Shown: positions 53,524 to 63,750, counted from the stretch's first letter. The stretch: DNA of 64,000 nt from Candidatus Peribacteria bacterium (GCA_943357285.1 CALRGJ010000002.1:1-64000), one strand, 5' to 3'. Notes: generated from the letters alone by a model not told the origin. Translations and numbers: made by a program.

Positions 53524-56500
53524 TTAGTTATTCATCATTTCCAGAACCATACTTACAACATTGCCTTTCAACATGAGAGAAGCAATTTTTGCGACTTCAG
53601 CTCTGGTGATTGGTTTGTTTGGACCAAAGGTTCCATCTTCGTATCCATTTACGATTCCGTTTTTAGCCGCATATATTACATATTTCGCATACCAATCCTT
53701 TAACTTAATATCTTTGAATTCACTATTTTCTTCAAGATATGCAGGGATGTCCTTGCCCGATGCTTCTAAAATAATCTTCATCGCTTCCGCTCTGGTAATA
53801 GGCTTATTTGGATTAAATGTCTTATCTGAAAATCCAACAATTATTTCTTTATCATATGCAGCCTGAATATAAGGCGCATACCATTCAGATGTTTTTACGT
53901 CTTTAAACGAGCTTGTGAACGATCCTGCAGGTTGCATAGGAATCTTATACATATTTACAACGATCTTAGTTAATTCAGCCCTTGAAATAGGTTTGTTTGG
54001 GCTGTAGTGACTCGCATCCATGCCTGAAACAATTTGTTTCTCATACAAATCTTCAATGTATGTTTGTGCCCAGTGTCCAATAACATCTTTAAGTGGGGTC
54101 GTTGTAGTTGTTTCCGTAGTTTTTGTTGTCTCTGTACTCTTGTCGCTGGTAGTAGTTTTTTTGCTAGGAGTTGGTAATGATCCTCCTCCGCCGCCACCTC
54201 CGCTGCTTCCGCCACCAGAAGATGCCGCTGCCGGAGTTGCTGCTGCTGCTGTAGATCCAGCTGAGCTATTTCCGTCATTATCAACAGCTATAATTTGGAA
54301 TGAATATGCTGTGCCGTTTGTAAGTCCGGTAATTGTTTTTGTACATGGTGATGTAGTACAAGCAGCTTGAGTAAGAGTTGATGTTACACCTTCTGTAACA
54401 TTTGATTCCCAAATGTCATATCTCAACATGTCTTCTTCACTATTTTTTGTCCATGACAATACTACTTGTCCGTCACCAGCTGTTGCTGAAAGTGAGGCTG
54501 GAGTCGCAGGTGGAGTAGCTCCACTGGAAACGATTGGAGCAAAAGTCGTAAAGTGATCTGTCTCAGCTGTGAATTTCACATAAGAAACTCCAGCAGCCTG
54601 AAGGCTTACTGAGGCATCTACTGTAGCGTTTGCAATCAAGACATTTCCAACAGTGTAATATTCCAATGTTGTTGATTCAGGAATCCATTCATCCGCTGTA
54701 TCATCCCAATAAGCAAGAGTGGTTTCTCCAGCTTCTAATGGAGTATCCACTCCCTCAGCTGTTAATTCTGCAAGACTCTTTTGGAGTGTGATGGTTACAG
54801 CATCGTCCAAATTGGTTATTGGATTTCCATTTGAATCCGTAGCAGAAATTTCCTGTCCGTTTCCGATAGGTTTAGCTGATGGAGTATCAAATACTTCATT
54901 GGTTTCCGCTATTGTCATTTGACCCGGATCAGTTTCTGAACCAAGTGCATTTGGCGGAACTACAACCTCTGTGTTTGTAGCTGTATCTGTAACAATTCCT
55001 CCATTTGAAGGCGTCAACGATTCTGTCTGAGGTTCTTCAAGCAAACTTCCACCGCTTAGTGCTGTAACCGTGAAGTTTTTATCAGTGTCACTTGTTGTTG
55101 TAACATCAACTTGAATTGCTGTTGCTCCGGAATATCCTTCCGCTACAGCATTCAAGGTCCAAATTCCAGGTTTTACTGAAATGCTATATGTTCCATCAGT
55201 AGTTGTTGAAGTGGTTTCAAAACCTCCACCAGCTCCCTCTGCATAAACTCTTGCTCCGGAAATTCCGGTAGATCCTACTTTTACAGAACCAGTTACCGTG
55301 CGTGAATTTGCAGTGAGGGTGAAATTGTTTCCTGTAGATGTTGCGCTAATCGTAACATCAATAGGTGTTGTGTCGTAACCAGGTTTATTAGGAAGAATTG
55401 TGTATGTTCCTGCAGGAAGTTTTACTAAATATTCTCCGTCTAGAGCTCCACCAGCACCATTTTCAGAAGTAATAACTGAGAAGGAATTTTTGGTAGTGGT
55501 ATCAGTAATTTGAACTGAAACATCATTTAATCCACTTCCGCCACTTAATACTTGTCCGGAAACTGAATAAAGAACCGGAAGAGCAATAGTTAAATTATCT
55601 CCCGTCCCATCTAGATCCACGGTATTGCTTGTACCTGGAGTACCATTTACGTTATTAAACTCTGCTCCCGCAACTGTTACATCTTCAAATTCAATTCCAG
55701 GAATATCTGTTTCAATATAATATGTACCATTTTCAAGCTGAATGATTCCGCTTGTAGAACCGGCTGGAATTACCAATTGATTTCCATTTCCATTCTCATC
55801 ATTGAAAGTAATCAAAGTATCTTCGCTCACAGCTTCATCAAGAGTAATAGTCATGTCTCTTGGTGTTGCTATTGAAAAATCTGCACCTACTTCGTCACCA
55901 TCAACCACTACGGATAATGGCGCCGTATCTCCTAGGCCTGGAATGAAAACTTTTACGGTATAGGTCCCAAATGGTACTGACAATTTGTATGTTCCGTCTG
56001 AGGCGGTAGTTGATTCATTCATTCCACTCGAACCGTATGCAGTCACAATTACACCAGAATCATCTGATTGACCGGTAACTGATACAGTTCCCGAAATGCT
56101 TCCCTGTCCACTTGCCACAGTAAAATCTTGGCTTGTTAAGCTTGTGGCTGCCACTGTCGCAGTTATTGATCCGAGATAGCCATAACCTGGCGCGTCAGAT
56201 TCTATTTTCCATGTGCCGGCAGATACATAAAGTGTGTAATTACCAGTACTGTCAGTCATAGTACGAATAGGAGGCATAGGACTATCGGTTCTATGTGCCC
56301 ACACTGCGGAATTTGCAATGGCACTTGATCCATCGGAAACTCTTCCCTGAATAGTAATGCTGGTTTTTGAAATTTTTATATTGAATGGATTTAATCCCGA
56401 TGAACCTGTTGATGCTGTAGGAGATCCATCTATATAGACACTACTGCCACTTACGAGAGCTGAAACTTCTGATGAATTTGGCATGCCCGGAATAAATGCT

Positions 56501-59500
56501 CCAACTTTGTAAGTTCCTTCAGTCAGATTGAGAGTAAATGCACCTGTAGAATCCGAGGTAGTATGAGCATTCATACCTCCTTTTGGATTGTAGGCATAAA
56601 CTTCAACGTTTTGTATTGCTGTACCGGAGGTATCAACAGTTTTTCCTGTAATTGTCTTATCTGCTGTTGTTAGGGCAAAGGCCATTCCACTTTTTGGAGA
56701 GCCATTTATGTCTGTAAAAGCAATCATCACATTTGACGGCTGACTAGGCATCCAATCTATTTCAGCTGGTGTTCCCGCCATTGGTCCTTTAGGCATTGAA
56801 GGGCCTATTCCCACAGTCCAGTTTCCCGGATTTGGAAGATACATTGTCGTGGAATAGCTTGAACCTGTAAGGCTTGCTCTTGCCACTGTCTTCACTACAA
56901 ATCCATTCTGGCTTCCGGCAAAAATATCAATGCTATCACTAAAACCAAGATTTGCAATTGCTGATAAACTATCCTGTGTATAAGTGATTGTTACAGGTTG
57001 TCTGGCATTGGATGCGGTATCTTGAGTTGTAACAGAGAAATTCTTTGTAGAGCTACCGGTAACAATGAGAGGCTCTTGAGACATTTTTCCAGTGTAAGCC
57101 GTATCGCTTATTGTGAACGTCGGTTCAGTCGAAATCATGTATTGACCGGCCGGTAGATTGGAAAATTTATATTCTCCATCTTGACCTCCGCTGTTTGCAT
57201 TATTTGCTGTCGTAGCTTCCATAGGACCTGTGAATGGAGAGAAGAGGAAAACCTTCACACCATTGAGACCTGTGCCGGAGGCGGTAACTCTTCCACCAAC
57301 GGTACTTGATCCAGCCTGGCTGATGTAAAAAGGCATGGACTGCATGACTTCAAGCACATTTGCAGAAGTATTGTATGTTTTTATTTGCACGCTATATCCT
57401 GCAGTTGATGGATCTTTTGGTTCGCTTGAATTTACAATTCCATCAAGATCTATTTGCAAGAAATCTGAGGCGTTGGTTGCTCCGCTTAATTTTACATAAA
57501 CTTTGTTTGCGCCTGTCATATACCCAACTCCATCATTTGCTTGAGCACCTGCTCCGTCAGTAGGTGTCGGATAAACGCTAGTTAAATTTGAGGCAAACGT
57601 AGTGGTTCCAGCTGCGGTACCATTAAAATCCGCATTCATAGGACTCTGAGCGTCTCTTTTTGCTCCCGTCACCACAAATCCTGAGGGGAATGTGAATTCA
57701 ACATATCCACCTGTAGGAATGACTGATGAAACTGGAAATCTTATGAAGTATTTTGTTGATGCCCCAGCCATTGAATTCATTGGCATGACGGAAATTGGAG
57801 TAACTCCCATTGTCCCCATATTGAAATCTTTCATCTCCAAATTTGCCATTGTTGACATTCCCTGTCCTCCTTGAAAGGATTCAGCATCCATTATTTTTCC
57901 CACCCAAGTATCATAAGAAGCATCGACATTATTGGCCGCGGCATCTTTTACGCTGGAGCTTGCCAAGATGTAAAAGCCGTCTCCGGATGTCAAAGTCATT
58001 CCATCTATCCATAGAGTGTTATCAAATTGGTCAAAATGCACATTAGATGTAAGTACGCTTGTCGCTGTCGGATCAGTGGTATTATCAAAACATTTTACAC
58101 CATCAGCATTTATCATCTGACCTGAACAAATTTTCAATGTATAATTTCCTTTATTTTGAACGGAACTATCATCCATTGCTTCATTAAATTTGACCTTTAG
58201 TCCGTAATTGTCGGCTTCTGCAAAAACTAGTTGTGGACTTGTTGAATCAGCCGATCCGGTTACAAATGTTTTTGTTGTCAAAGATACTGCGCTTCCTGTG
58301 ACGGAAGTTACGCTTGTTGAAATATTGAAGGTGTAAGTAGTGGTAGGGAAAAGTACGCTTGATGGAATAAACTCAACGGTATTTGCTTGTGCATCGTAAG
58401 AAACAGTTCCTACGACCGGAGTAGATCCCCTTTTCAGAGTAACGTTGGATGAAGTAACAGTTGATGGATCAAGAGGATTGCCATAACTAGCTCTTATTCT
58501 CATTGTCGTCGGAACTCCGGTGATACTTCCACTAGCTTTATATTTATCTAAATTCACACCCATGAGTGAAGCGGAAATTGTTGAGGTACCTGATCCTGTG
58601 TGAAAATTTTGTTTGAATGGACCCATGTTACTAAATCCGAAACCAAATCCTTGCAATGGTTCCCCACTATCACTAACAGGCATTCCCGCTATTTGTTTTC
58701 CTTTAGTGTCTTTTACTTCTCTTGTTACTACAACTCTATATTCACTATTTGCAGCAAGAGTTCCGCCACTGATTGTCATGTATGCAGTTTTGGAATTTCC
58801 TGTTAGAGGAGCAACTGTCGTAGTTACGCCTGGAGCTACTTCCGCACCACTTACTATTTTCTTTAGATATATTGTTGAATTACTGAATGTAGTGGCGTCC
58901 ATATCTCTATCAAAATCCACCGTAATCTTTGCAATATTTGTTGGCACATCCCATGATTCAGGTCTTGGATATCCAAGCATTGCCATTGGAGGAACATCTC
59001 CACCAAAAGTACCTGTAAATCCTCCGCCCATTCCTCCCGGAGCTGTACCGGCAGAAGTGGTGAATGTTCCTCCGGATGAACCGGTGGTAAATGTATATAC
59101 GTATGCAGAACCTGAATCAGTAAGCGCCGGCATACCTTGTAAATCAGTTCCTCCTACCGCCAAGGTCTTAAGTACTGAAACCGTGTGTAAAGTGGATGAG
59201 GAAAGAGTGTTTGTAGGGGCAAATACCGCTTTATAAAATGTAGTATCACCAATTCCTTCCTGCACAGATTGCCATGTTCCTGCTACAGCGGTGCCTCCAG
59301 CAGTAATGGAAATTGCACTGCTTGTTGTATTAGTAAGAGGAAAAATAACTGCCCCTCCAGATGGATTTTTATTCAAAAAGATATCAACAGGTGCATTTGT
59401 AGGAACACCTACTTGTCCTGCTGGAGGACCATAACCTTTTATTTGAAGAGAGGAAGCGGCAGAAACGGTCAATGTATCTGCTACTGGAGGATTACCTAAA

Positions 59501-60888
59501 CTTGGAGAAAATGCAGAAACTCTGAATGTACCACCTTCGCTTGCTACTACCACAGCTGACAACGAACCGCTTGTGAGCGTTTTGCCTGTAACAACAGTTG
59601 TCGTTTCATTTCCTGTCGCAACTCCACCTACTGAATAAATATATCCATCGGCATCGGCTCCGTTTGAAACAGTGTAAGCACTTGCCGCTCCGTCGGTTAA
59701 AGTAATTTTTGTAATATTCCCGGCTGCAGTTACGCATGAAGCGGAACCACCAATTGGTCCAATAACAGTTACCGTAGAATCCGCACCATTGTTTGAAGCG
59801 GAAACAACTGAAAAATGTCCTCCCAATCCACATTGTCCAGCTCCGGCTCCCGGCAAGCTGACAATGTCTCCGGCAACAAGAGTGGTGACACCGGATACAT
59901 TCACAGTAGATGCCACTTCTTTTGTGATTGTATCTCCTGGATCCACGGCGACGGCTACTCCATCCGCCACTCCACTTACTGGAGTAACATTAGAATTGCT
60001 ATAAATCATATTTGGAGTAGCTCCCATTACTTTAAAAGTAGTGGCTGAAATCGCGGACGTAAGATAGTAGGCACTTGTTTGAGCAGCAGATGTAAATTTT
60101 ACTATTCCGTATGCACCAAAATTGTGTGCCGCTGAACTTTCCATCAAAGAAGAAAGTGAGCCTGGTGATATCATTGTTGAGTTTATATCTATCACTGCAT
60201 CTGTTAATGCTGATGACACCACTCCTCCTCCACTATTTACCTGATTAATAGTAACTGTCTTTTGTTGTCCCACTTCGGCTGTAGTCTCAGATCCAAAGTC
60301 TGATAGTAAATGATCTGCTCCACCAACCGCTGCGCCAACTGTAATATTGGCAAAATCAACCCCAGGATAAGTTCCGGTTGCATCATTGATAGCTGAACCA
60401 TTTGCCCAGGCATAAATATTAAAACTTGAAGTCGCTCTAACGGTAATTGTATTTGAAGCAGAATCTCCTGTGGCCGCAGTGAAACATACTGCATTTGTAT
60501 TTGTTCCACTGAGATCTGAACCACTAGTTAGTGGATATGGTACAGAACCACCAGCACTATAATCGGTGATAGTGAGTCCATCACCTTTTGCTGTAATATC
60601 AGCTGAAGTATGAGGCCCAAATGTAGCCGAATTCATAATGTCCACACAAATTTTATCACCTCCTATGAAAGCCTTTGGAGTGTTTGATCCATCATAGGCT
60701 TTGATAGTAAAAACCAAAGTTCCTCCTGCCTCCATAGTGGCAACATCGCCGGCGGCAGTAAGAGTGAAATGATCTGTCGCAGCGATTGCGGCAAATCCCA
60801 CTAAAGAATTAGTGACAACTGTCGATAGCACCATTGCGGCGATCAACATGCGTGAAACAGCACGTTTGATCCAATTCGTTTTAGACAT
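53524..60888 (-). CDS. Giant SLH surface protein with Ig-like, carboxypeptidase-regulatory-like and Fn3 domains
   Basis: About 2454 residues. A signal peptide (RMLIAAMVLSTVVTNSLVG, cleavage near IAA-TDH) is followed by beta-rich regions. SbsA-like Ig domains follow (YPRPESWDVPTNIAKITVDFDRDM). Six carboxypeptidase-regulatory-like repeats occupy the centre (GGRVTASGTGLNGVKVFLF, TGKTVDTSGTAIQNVEVYAY, QGRVSDGSSAIANSAVWAH, SGTVSVTGQSDDSGVIVTAY, SGQVLSGGSGLNDVSVQI, TGSVKVGSTGISGARVYAE). An Fn3 domain (PPATPASLSATAGDGQVVLS), a Gly/Ser linker and three C-terminal SLH domains end it (DVIGHWAQTYI, DVKTSEWYAPYI, DIKLKDWYAKYV). It is likely an adhesin or S-layer stalk. ATG 60894 is an alternative start. 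Confidence 0.88.
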   Translation of the reverse strand: MSKTNWIKRAVSRMLIAAMVLSTVVTNSLVGFAAIAATDHFTLTAAGDVATMEAGGTLVFTIKAYDGSNTPKAFIGGDKICVDIMNSATFGPHTSADITAKGDGLTITDYSAGGSVPYPLTSGSDLSGTNTNAVCFTAATGDSASNTITVRATSSFNIYAWANGSAINDATGTYPGVDFANITVGAAVGGADHLLSDFGSETTAEVGQQKTVTINQVNSGGGVVSSALTDAVIDINSTMISPGSLSSLMESSAAHNFGAYGIVKFTSAAQTSAYYLTSAISATTFKVMGATPNMIYSNSNVTPVSGVADGVAVAVDPGDTITKEVASTVNVSGVTTLVAGDIVSLPGAGAGQCGLGGHFSVVSASNNGADSTVTVIGPIGGSASCVTAAGNITKITLTDGAASAYTVSNGADADGYIYSVGGVATGNETTTVVTGKTLTSGSLSAVVVASEGGTFRVSAFSPSLGNPPVADTLTVSAASSLQIKGYGPPAGQVGVPTNAPVDIFLNKNPSGGAVIFPLTNTTSSAISITAGGTAVAGTWQSVQEGIGDTTFYKAVFAPTNTLSSSTLHTVSVLKTLAVGGTDLQGMPALTDSGSAYVYTFTTGSSGGTFTTSAGTAPGGMGGGFTGTFGGDVPPMAMLGYPRPESWDVPTNIAKITVDFDRDMDATTFSNSTIYLKKIVSGAEVAPGVTTTVAPLTGNSKTAYMTISGGTLAANSEYRVVVTREVKDTKGKQIAGMPVSDSGEPLQGFGFGFSNMGPFKQNFHTGSGTSTISASLMGVNLDKYKASGSITGVPTTMRIRASYGNPLDPSTVTSSNVTLKRGSTPVVGTVSYDAQANTVEFIPSSVLFPTTTYTFNISTSVTSVTGSAVSLTTKTFVTGSADSTSPQLVFAEADNYGLKVKFNEAMDDSSVQNKGNYTLKICSGQMINADGVKCFDNTTDPTATSVLTSNVHFDQFDNTLWIDGMTLTSGDGFYILASSSVKDAAANNVDASYDTWVGKIMDAESFQGGQGMSTMANLEMKDFNMGTMGVTPISVMPMNSMAGASTKYFIRFPVSSVIPTGGYVEFTFPSGFVVTGAKRDAQSPMNADFNGTAAGTTTFASNLTSVYPTPTDGAGAQANDGVGYMTGANKVYVKLSGATNASDFLQIDLDGIVNSSEPKDPSTAGYSVQIKTYNTSANVLEVMQSMPFYISQAGSSTVGGRVTASGTGLNGVKVFLFSPFTGPMEATTANNANSGGQDGEYKFSNLPAGQYMISTEPTFTISDTAYTGKMSQEPLIVTGSSTKNFSVTTQDTASNARQPVTITYTQDSLSAIANLGFSDSIDIFAGSQNGFVVKTVARASLTGSSYSTTMYLPNPGNWTVGIGPSMPKGPMAGTPAEIDWMPSQPSNVMIAFTDINGSPKSGMAFALTTADKTITGKTVDTSGTAIQNVEVYAYNPKGGMNAHTTSDSTGAFTLNLTEGTYKVGAFIPGMPNSSEVSALVSGSSVYIDGSPTASTGSSGLNPFNIKISKTSITIQGRVSDGSSAIANSAVWAHRTDSPMPPIRTMTDSTGNYTLYVSAGTWKIESDAPGYGYLGSITATVAATSLTSQDFTVASGQGSISGTVSVTGQSDDSGVIVTAYGSSGMNESTTASDGTYKLSVPFGTYTVKVFIPGLGDTAPLSVVVDGDEVGADFSIATPRDMTITLDEAVSEDTLITFNDENGNGNQLVIPAGSTSGIIQLENGTYYIETDIPGIEFEDVTVAGAEFNNVNGTPGTSNTVDLDGTGDNLTIALPVLYSVSGQVLSGGSGLNDVSVQITDTTTKNSFSVITSENGAGGALDGEYLVKLPAGTYTILPNKPGYDTTPIDVTISATSTGNNFTLTANSRTVTGSVKVGSTGISGARVYAEGAGGGFETTSTTTDGTYSISVKPGIWTLNAVAEGYSGATAIQVDVTTTSDTDKNFTVTALSGGSLLEEPQTESLTPSNGGIVTDTATNTEVVVPPNALGSETDPGQMTIAETNEVFDTPSAKPIGNGQEISATDSNGNPITNLDDAVTITLQKSLAELTAEGVDTPLEAGETTLAYWDDTADEWIPESTTLEYYTVGNVLIANATVDASVSLQAAGVSYVKFTAETDHFTTFAPIVSSGATPPATPASLSATAGDGQVVLSWTKNSEEDMLRYDIWESNVTEGVTSTLTQAACTTSPCTKTITGLTNGTAYSFQIIAVDNDGNSSAGSTAAAATPAAASSGGGSSGGGGGGGSLPTPSKKTTTSDKSTETTKTTETTTTTPLKDVIGHWAQTYIEDLYEKQIVSGMDASHYSPNKPISRAELTKIVVNMYKIPMQPAGSFTSSFKDVKTSEWYAPYIQAAYDKEIIVGFSDKTFNPNKPITRAEAMKIILEASGKDIPAYLEENSEFKDIKLKDWYAKYVIYAAKNGIVNGYEDGTFGPNKPITRAEVAKIASLMLKGNVVSMVLEMMNN

Positions 60889-60946
60889 GTGCATTTATGT
60901 TTATAAATTATAAAATATATTAAGTTTTTTCATCTTCTCTTTAGAT

Positions 60947-60979
60947 ACATGTTTACACAAATATTTTGTGCAGACATGT
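60947..60979. promoter_or_regulatory. 33-bp interrupted palindrome upstream of the giant SLH gene
   Basis: Symmetric arrangement ACATGT-N3-CACAAA-TAT-TTTGTG-N3-ACATGT, with all four blocks centred on 60963. It lies 59 bp before the giant SLH gene and is shared with the divergent 61.07-kb gene. Likely an operator for a dimeric or tetrameric regulator. Confidence 0.6.
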
Positions 60980-61054
60980 CGGGTAGTCATTTTTTAATTC
61001 ACAGATTAAAAAGATGGTTTTTCCGCCTATACATTTGGCCTCTTTTTCGGAAAG

Positions 61055-61063
61055 TGCTAAATT
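61055..61063 (+). promoter_or_regulatory. Extended -10 promoter of the 61.07-kb gene
   Basis: TGC-TAAATT with six nucleotides to ATG 61070; leaderless initiation is predicted. Confidence 0.6.
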
Positions 61064-61069
61064 GTAGAT

Positions 61070-61579
61070 ATGAAAAATATCGTACAACTTTCGCTGGATA
61101 GCTACCAAGATTTATTTTCAGATTTTGATCCGAGAGCATACTCGGAACGTGGACTTTCCGATGATTTTTTGCATGAATTAAAAAGCGCGGTAAGAGAAAT
61201 TTTTGTTGAAGATTTTGAGCTGATTCTTTCACTACCGGAGAAAGAAAGAAATTTGGGACTGGAGAAAACCATTACCGATCGATTGCATGAATATTTCAAA
61301 AAACACGAACAATTCCTATTAAGAGAGAAACGTGATCAAATTAAATCCGGACTTTTAATGACGGCTTTTGGTTTCCTAATAATGTGTGGAGCCTGGTTTT
61401 TATCTTGGCAGGAAGGAAATAAAATGATGTCTTTACTTAGAGTAATACTTGAACCTGCAGGATGGTTTTTAAGCTGGGGCGGACTTGATAAAGTTTTCTT
61501 CTTATCAAACAAAAACAACCATTCCATCACTTTTTATAAAAAAGCAATTAAGGCGAAAATTGTTTTTGTAAATGTGTAA
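61070..61579 (+). CDS. Membrane protein with soluble N-terminal region, unknown
   Basis: A 169-residue protein. The first 95 residues are acidic and helical (DLFSDFDPRAYSERGLSDDFLHELK..). Two hydrophobic segments follow (about 98-117, SGLLMTAFGFLIMCGAWFLS; about 126-145, VILEPAGWFLSWGGLDKVFF) and a short basic tail ends the protein, so both termini should be cytoplasmic. I recognise no family. A leaderless extended -10 promoter precedes it, and dnaJ follows with its own CIRCE-controlled promoter. Confidence 0.7.
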   Translation: MKNIVQLSLDSYQDLFSDFDPRAYSERGLSDDFLHELKSAVREIFVEDFELILSLPEKERNLGLEKTITDRLHEYFKKHEQFLLREKRDQIKSGLLMTAFGFLIMCGAWFLSWQEGNKMMSLLRVILEPAGWFLSWGGLDKVFFLSNKNNHSITFYKKAIKAKIVFVNV

Positions 61580-61597
61580 AGTGCGATTTGACCTTAA

Positions 61598-61624
61598 CTT
61601 GCACTCGCCTCTCATGAGTGCTAG
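61598..61624. promoter_or_regulatory. CIRCE element (HrcA operator) of dnaJ
   Basis: CTTGCACTC-N9-GAGTGCTAG matches the CIRCE consensus TTAGCACTC-N9-GAGTGCTAA at 15 of 18 arm positions, with the exact 9-bp spacer. HrcA would repress here and be released on heat shock. No hrcA gene lies in the window. Confidence 0.88.
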
Positions 61625-61650
61625 ACAAGCTTTGGTGTGCCAATTATAAT
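61622..61650 (+). promoter_or_regulatory. dnaJ promoter
   Basis: TAGACA (61622-61627), 17-bp spacer, TATAAT (61645-61650). The -35 box overlaps the last three bases of the CIRCE right arm. Leader of about 22 nt. Confidence 0.82.
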
Positions 61651-61678
61651 GCGGTGGTAATCACGATTTAAAAAAATT

Positions 61679-62812
61679 ATGCCAAAAGATTTATACGAAG
61701 CTTTAGGAATAGCCAAAGGAGCTACCGATCAAGAAATAAAAAATGCTTACAGAAAGCAGGCTTTGAAATACCATCCCGATAAACATAAAGGAGAAAAAGA
61801 AGCGGAAGAAAAATTCAAAGAAATCAATCAGGCTTACGAAGTTTTGTCTGACAAATCCAAGCGTCAACAATATGATACTTTCGGTTCTACCGGAGGTGGA
61901 CATGGTGGTGGCGGAGGTGGTGGATTTGGAGGAGGAGCACAGGGATTTGGAGGATTTGATTTTGGTGGAGATCAGGGAGGTTTTGCAGATATTTTTGAAA
62001 CTTTTTTTGGTGGTCAAAGTGGATCAAGCAGAAGTAGCAGAAAATCCGGTGGGGCTATGCGTGGAAATGATATTGAAGCGAGTATAAAAATTAGTTTTGA
62101 AGATGCAGTTTTTGGTTGTGAAAAAGAATTGGAAATTAGTAAGCCTGACACTTGTGGACACTGCAAAGGCAATGGAGCAGAACCAGGAACTCCAATCGTT
62201 ACATGTAAACAATGTCGTGGTAGCGGAGAAATTCGCACAGTAAGAAATACAATTTTGGGACAAATGAGTTCAGCGCATGTGTGTGATGAATGTAACGGTT
62301 CAGGAAAAATGGCGGAGAAAAAATGTACTACTTGTCATGGATCCACTCGTGTAAGAGTAAAAGATCGCGTAAAAGTGAAGATTCCGGCAGGTGTGGATAA
62401 TGGCTCTACAATAAGAGTAAGTGGCAAAGGCGAAGGCGGAGCAAGAGGTGGAGCAAGTGGCGATTTATATATAAATTTAGCAGTGGAAGCGAGCAAAAAA
62501 TTTGTGAGAGATGGCACAGATATTCATAGTGAAGTGGAGGTGGCTTTGGTGCAGGCGGTGCTTGGAAGCGAAATAGACGTGGATACTTTAGATGGTATGC
62601 AAACAATTAGAATTCCTGCGGGAACTCAAGATGGAAAAGTATTTAAATTAAGCGAAAAAGGAGTAGTGAGAGTGGGTGGAAGTGTGCGTGGAAATCATTT
62701 AGTGAAGATTAAGATCAAGGTGCCGGAAAAATTATCAAAACGTGAAAAAGAATTATACATAGAACTCGCAAAAGAGAGTGGAATTGATGTAAAAAAAGGT
62801 GGATGGTGGTAG
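61679..62812 (+). CDS. dnaJ: Chaperone protein DnaJ (type I)
   Basis: A 377-residue Hsp40 co-chaperone that stimulates DnaK ATPase and holds unfolded clients. The J domain (1-65) has HPD at 32-34. A Gly/Phe-rich linker (about 70-115) follows. Four zinc-binding motifs come next ([32 protein letters not shown]), the last with Ser-Thr in place of the usual final Gly. The C-terminal client-binding domains are complete. dnaK and grpE are not adjacent; the gene stands alone under CIRCE control. Confidence 0.97.
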   Translation: MPKDLYEALGIAKGATDQEIKNAYRKQALKYHPDKHKGEKEAEEKFKEINQAYEVLSDKSKRQQYDTFGSTGGGHGGGGGGGFGGGAQGFGGFDFGGDQGGFADIFETFFGGQSGSSRSSRKSGGAMRGNDIEASIKISFEDAVFGCEKELEISKPDTCGHCKGNGAEPGTPIVTCKQCRGSGEIRTVRNTILGQMSSAHVCDECNGSGKMAEKKCTTCHGSTRVRVKDRVKVKIPAGVDNGSTIRVSGKGEGGARGGASGDLYINLAVEASKKFVRDGTDIHSEVEVALVQAVLGSEIDVDTLDGMQTIRIPAGTQDGKVFKLSEKGVVRVGGSVRGNHLVKIKIKVPEKLSKREKELYIELAKESGIDVKKGGWW

Positions 62813-62834
62813 GAGTTGTTTTTATGCGCGAAGT

Positions 62835-62863
62835 TTGCAAAAAAGTCTGCTTAGTATTAGATT
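62835..62863 (+). promoter_or_regulatory. Promoter of the 62.9-kb membrane protein gene
   Basis: TTGCAA (62835-62840), 17-bp spacer, TAGATT (62858-62863). The leader of about 48 nt contains a small GC-rich hairpin (CGCC-TCCTC-GGCG). Confidence 0.6.
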
Positions 62864-62918
62864 TGTAGAGACGCACCGCCTCCTCGGCGTGATAGCGTGA
62901 TTCATTCCTAAAATTCTT

Positions 62919-63497
62919 ATGGACATTCATCTTTCGTGGGACCTGTTTATCATCGTATTCTTTGTAGTTATTTTGGCTTATAGCCTTATTATTGGTCGTG
63001 ATAATACTTTGAAAGTTATACTTGGAACTTATGTGGCAGCTCTTGCGGCTGATGCGGGTGGAAGTATTTTTGGAAAATATTTTAGTGGTTCAGAAATGTT
63101 TTTGAAACTTTTGAAATTCGCATCTTTGGGAACTGAAAGTGCGGCAGTAGCTTTTATGAAAGTATTATTTTTCGTGGTGATGGTTATTTTGATAGCGGTG
63201 AGAGGAGCGTTTTTTGTACAGACTACAAGCGATAGATCAGGACCAATTAGATTTATTATAAGTGTGATGTATGCGTTCATGAGCGCAGGACTTATTATAA
63301 GTGTCATTTTAGTGTTTGTGAGTGGCGTTTCCTTCATTGGTGGAGGTAATACTCAAACTACGGGCTCAGCCCTCTGGATGATGTATAGTCAGTCACAGAT
63401 GGTGAAGGCAATTGTGGCTAATAGTTACTTCTGGTTCTTCGTGCCGGCATTAGCATTCTTGGTACAAAGTATGTACAACAAGAAAGAAGGAACTTGA
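62919..63497 (+). CDS. Multi-pass membrane protein, unknown function
   Basis: A 192-residue protein with about five hydrophobic helices (about 6-25, 32-48, 79-98, 110-135, 168-185) and very short polar ends. No signal for export beyond the helices and no catalytic motif are seen. I do not recognise a family, though similar small five-helix proteins are common in CPR genomes. It has its own promoter and precedes tRNA-Lys. Confidence 0.72.
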   Translation: MDIHLSWDLFIIVFFVVILAYSLIIGRDNTLKVILGTYVAALAADAGGSIFGKYFSGSEMFLKLLKFASLGTESAAVAFMKVLFFVVMVILIAVRGAFFVQTTSDRSGPIRFIISVMYAFMSAGLIISVILVFVSGVSFIGGGNTQTTGSALWMMYSQSQMVKAIVANSYFWFFVPALAFLVQSMYNKKEGT

Positions 63498-63514
63498 TAT
63501 GCCTTTAATTCGCC

Positions 63515-63543
63515 TTGCTTTTGAAAGGCTCTCTGAATAGAAT
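63515..63543 (+). promoter_or_regulatory. tRNA-Lys promoter
   Basis: TTGCTT (63515-63520), 17-bp spacer, TAGAAT (63538-63543). The -10 box ends 20 nt before the tRNA 5' end. Confidence 0.75.
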
Positions 63544-63563
63544 GTGGTGGCAATTTTGACCGT

Positions 63564-63639
63564 GGGTCGGTAGCTCAGTCGGTAGAGCAACAGCCTTTTA
63601 AGCTGATGGTCGCGGGTTCGATTCCCGCCCGACCCACCA
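63564..63639 (+). tRNA. tRNA-Lys (anticodon TTT)
   Basis: A 76-nt tRNA with acceptor GGGTCGG/CCGACCC, canonical D arm, anticodon loop CTTTTAA (TTT), T arm GCGGG-TTCGATT-CCCGC and encoded CCA. Confidence 0.95.
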
Positions 63640-63695
63640 TTTTCGCACTTAGTTATTAAAGCTGAGGCTTTTTTGGCGTCGAGAGATTTTAGGAA

Positions 63696-63750
63696 TTTTA
63701 GAATTAATTTAGAAAAATTTTAAGAAAATTTAAGGTTTGTTTGATTTAAT
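63696..63750 (+). promoter_or_regulatory. UP-like element plus extended -10 promoter of tRNA-like RNA C
   Basis: A/T-tract element (63696-63734) nearly identical to 40832-40790 (minus), then TGA-TTTAAT (63742-63750). The -10 box ends 18 nt before the RNA gene. Confidence 0.7.

Noticed and set aside
53970-54370. Overlapping open frames around the Gly/Ser linker of the giant SLH gene
   Set aside because: Biased composition of the linker leaves several frames open; none resembles a protein family.
62835-62918. Riboswitch in the leader of the 62.9-kb membrane protein gene
   Set aside because: Only one short GC hairpin is visible and the leader is too short for a known aptamer class.
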